A stretch of DNA of 6,583 bases, taken from assembly GCA_900765235.1 (NCBI GenBank), contig CAAFRK010000233.1, positions 1 through 6,583 on the forward strand, written 5' to 3'. Both the position numbers and the translations under genes were made by a program. Shown here in pieces: positions 5,987 to 6,583 of the stretch (its first letter is position 1; the number at the start of each line of letters is the position of its first letter). Source of the stretch: an uncultured Veillonella sp. Lineage in GTDB: Bacteria; Bacillota_C; Negativicutes; Veillonellales; Veillonellaceae. The notes below the pieces were generated by a model. That model searched no databases and was not told the origin of the DNA. It saw only the letters and a program-made list of their open reading frames with translations.

Positions 5987-5993
5987 TTACTAT

Positions 5994-6311
5994 ATGAAAC
6001 CGGATTTTGAAAAAGGAAATGGCTTATTGCCAACGGTTGTGCAAGACGCAGACACAAAAGACGTGCTCATGGTGGCGTGGATGAACGAAGAAAGCTTTCA
6101 CAAAACCCTAGAAACAAAGGAAACGTGGTTTTGGTCTCGTTCTCGCCAAGAACTATGGCACAAGGGCGGCACGAGTGGCAATGTGCAGCATGTGGTGAGT
6201 ATGGCCCTCGATTGCGACGGAGATACATTGCTCATTCAAGTTAAGCCAGAAGGCCCTGCGTGTCACACAGGAAGCACAAGCTGTTTCTTTAATGATGTAG
6301 ATTGGAGTTAG
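5994..6311 (+). CDS. hisI: Phosphoribosyl-AMP cyclohydrolase
   Basis: HisI opens the adenine ring of phosphoribosyl-AMP by hydrolysis to give ProFAR, step three. It is a Zn- and Mg-dependent cytoplasmic dimer. At 105 residues it is the stand-alone form, not the HisIE fusion of enterobacteria. Visible motifs are [11 protein letters not shown] (24-34), [17 protein letters not shown] (47-63), the Mg site DCDGD (73-77), and the zinc ligands Cys90 (PACHTG) and Cys97 (SCFF), with Cys74 in the aspartate motif as the third likely ligand. One deviation is Gly59 in KGGTSG, where the family usually has KGETSG. It overlaps the hisE ribosome binding site and ends two bases before the hisE ATG, so the two are probably translationally coupled. 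Confidence 0.96.
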   Translation: MKPDFEKGNGLLPTVVQDADTKDVLMVAWMNEESFHKTLETKETWFWSRSRQELWHKGGTSGNVQHVVSMALDCDGDTLLIQVKPEGPACHTGSTSCFFNDVDWS

Positions 6312-6313
6312 TT

Positions 6314-6583
6314 ATGGCACAACAAACATTGAACGAATTATACGAAATTATTAAGAACCGCAAAGCGCAACCTAAGGAAGGTTCTTATACGAATTATTTA
6401 TTTGATAAAGGTCTCGATAAAATCTTGAAAAAGGTAGGCGAAGAAGCAACAGAAGTTGTCATCGCCGCTAAGAACGAAGACCCCCAAGAACTCGTGTATG
6501 AAACAGCAGATGTACTCTACCATTTGCTCGTATTATTGGTAGAAAAGGGCGTTTCTTACGAAGCCATCTTAGAAGAGTTGGCA
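6314..6583 (+). CDS. hisE: Phosphoribosyl-ATP pyrophosphatase, 3' end outside the window
   Basis: HisE removes pyrophosphate from phosphoribosyl-ATP, step two, and feeds HisI. Reading from the ATG at 6314 gives 90 codons with no stop before the window ends, beginning [16 protein letters not shown]. Family motifs are clear: [21 protein letters not shown] (33-53), with the metal-binding EExxE (Glu43, Glu44, Glu47), and [13 protein letters not shown] (63-75), with the ExxD pair Glu63 and Asp66. This is the all-alpha MazG-like fold. Most HisE proteins are about 90-110 residues, so only the last few to about twenty are missing. TTGGAG (6302-6307), inside the end of hisI, lies six bases before the ATG. 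Whether hisH or other genes follow cannot be seen. Confidence 0.96.
   Translation, partial: MAQQTLNELYEIIKNRKAQPKEGSYTNYLFDKGLDKILKKVGEEATEVVIAAKNEDPQELVYETADVLYHLLVLLVEKGVSYEAILEELA

Noticed and set aside
1..6583. CRISPR array, tRNA, rRNA, insertion sequence or phage genes
   Set aside because: I see no spaced repeats of CRISPR length, no cloverleaf, no transposase and no terminal inverted repeats. The window is an ordinary metabolic operon apart from the points listed.

Overview
The window carries a histidine biosynthesis operon, all on the + strand: a fused hisZ-hisG, then hisD, hisB, hisA, hisF, hisI and the first 90 codons of hisE, which runs off the right edge. A small membrane protein and a strong terminator lie to the left. 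The organism looks like a low-to-mid GC bacterium of the Firmicutes/Negativicutes type, with Veillonella as my best guess. That rests on separate hisI and hisE genes, a short-form HisG that needs HisZ, a monofunctional HisB, purine-rich Shine-Dalgarno sites and AT-rich spacers. It is an inference from style, not a database match.

Layout. Positions 1-198 encode a 62-residue protein with two predicted membrane segments, possibly the tail of a longer gene. A 13-bp-stem intrinsic terminator (264-293) closes that unit. The spacer at 199-641 has no gene but holds control DNA: a candidate extended -10 promoter (322-349) and a better one (454-482). The second has its -35 box in the centre of a perfect 12-bp inverted repeat (443-476) whose right arm abuts the -10 box, an arrangement expected of a repressor operator. 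I see no T-box and no histidine-rich leader peptide. The structural genes fill 642-6583. Spacing is tight at hisB/hisA (26 nt) and hisI/hisE (2 nt). It is loose and AT-rich at hisD/hisB (119 nt), hisA/hisF (95 nt) and hisF/hisI (113 nt), where small repeats and hairpins sit.

Function. HisZ-HisG performs step 1 (ATP + PRPP), HisE step 2, HisI step 3, HisA step 4, HisF the cyclase half of step 5, HisB step 6 and HisD the last two oxidations. The glutaminase partner of HisF (HisH) is absent from its usual place between hisB and hisA, although HisF keeps the residues known to gate ammonia in its family. The aminotransferase (HisC) and the histidinol-phosphatase are also not in the window.

The system itself is a known pathway. 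The parts worth a second look are the HisZ-HisG fusion, the displaced or missing hisH, and the palindrome around the operon promoter.
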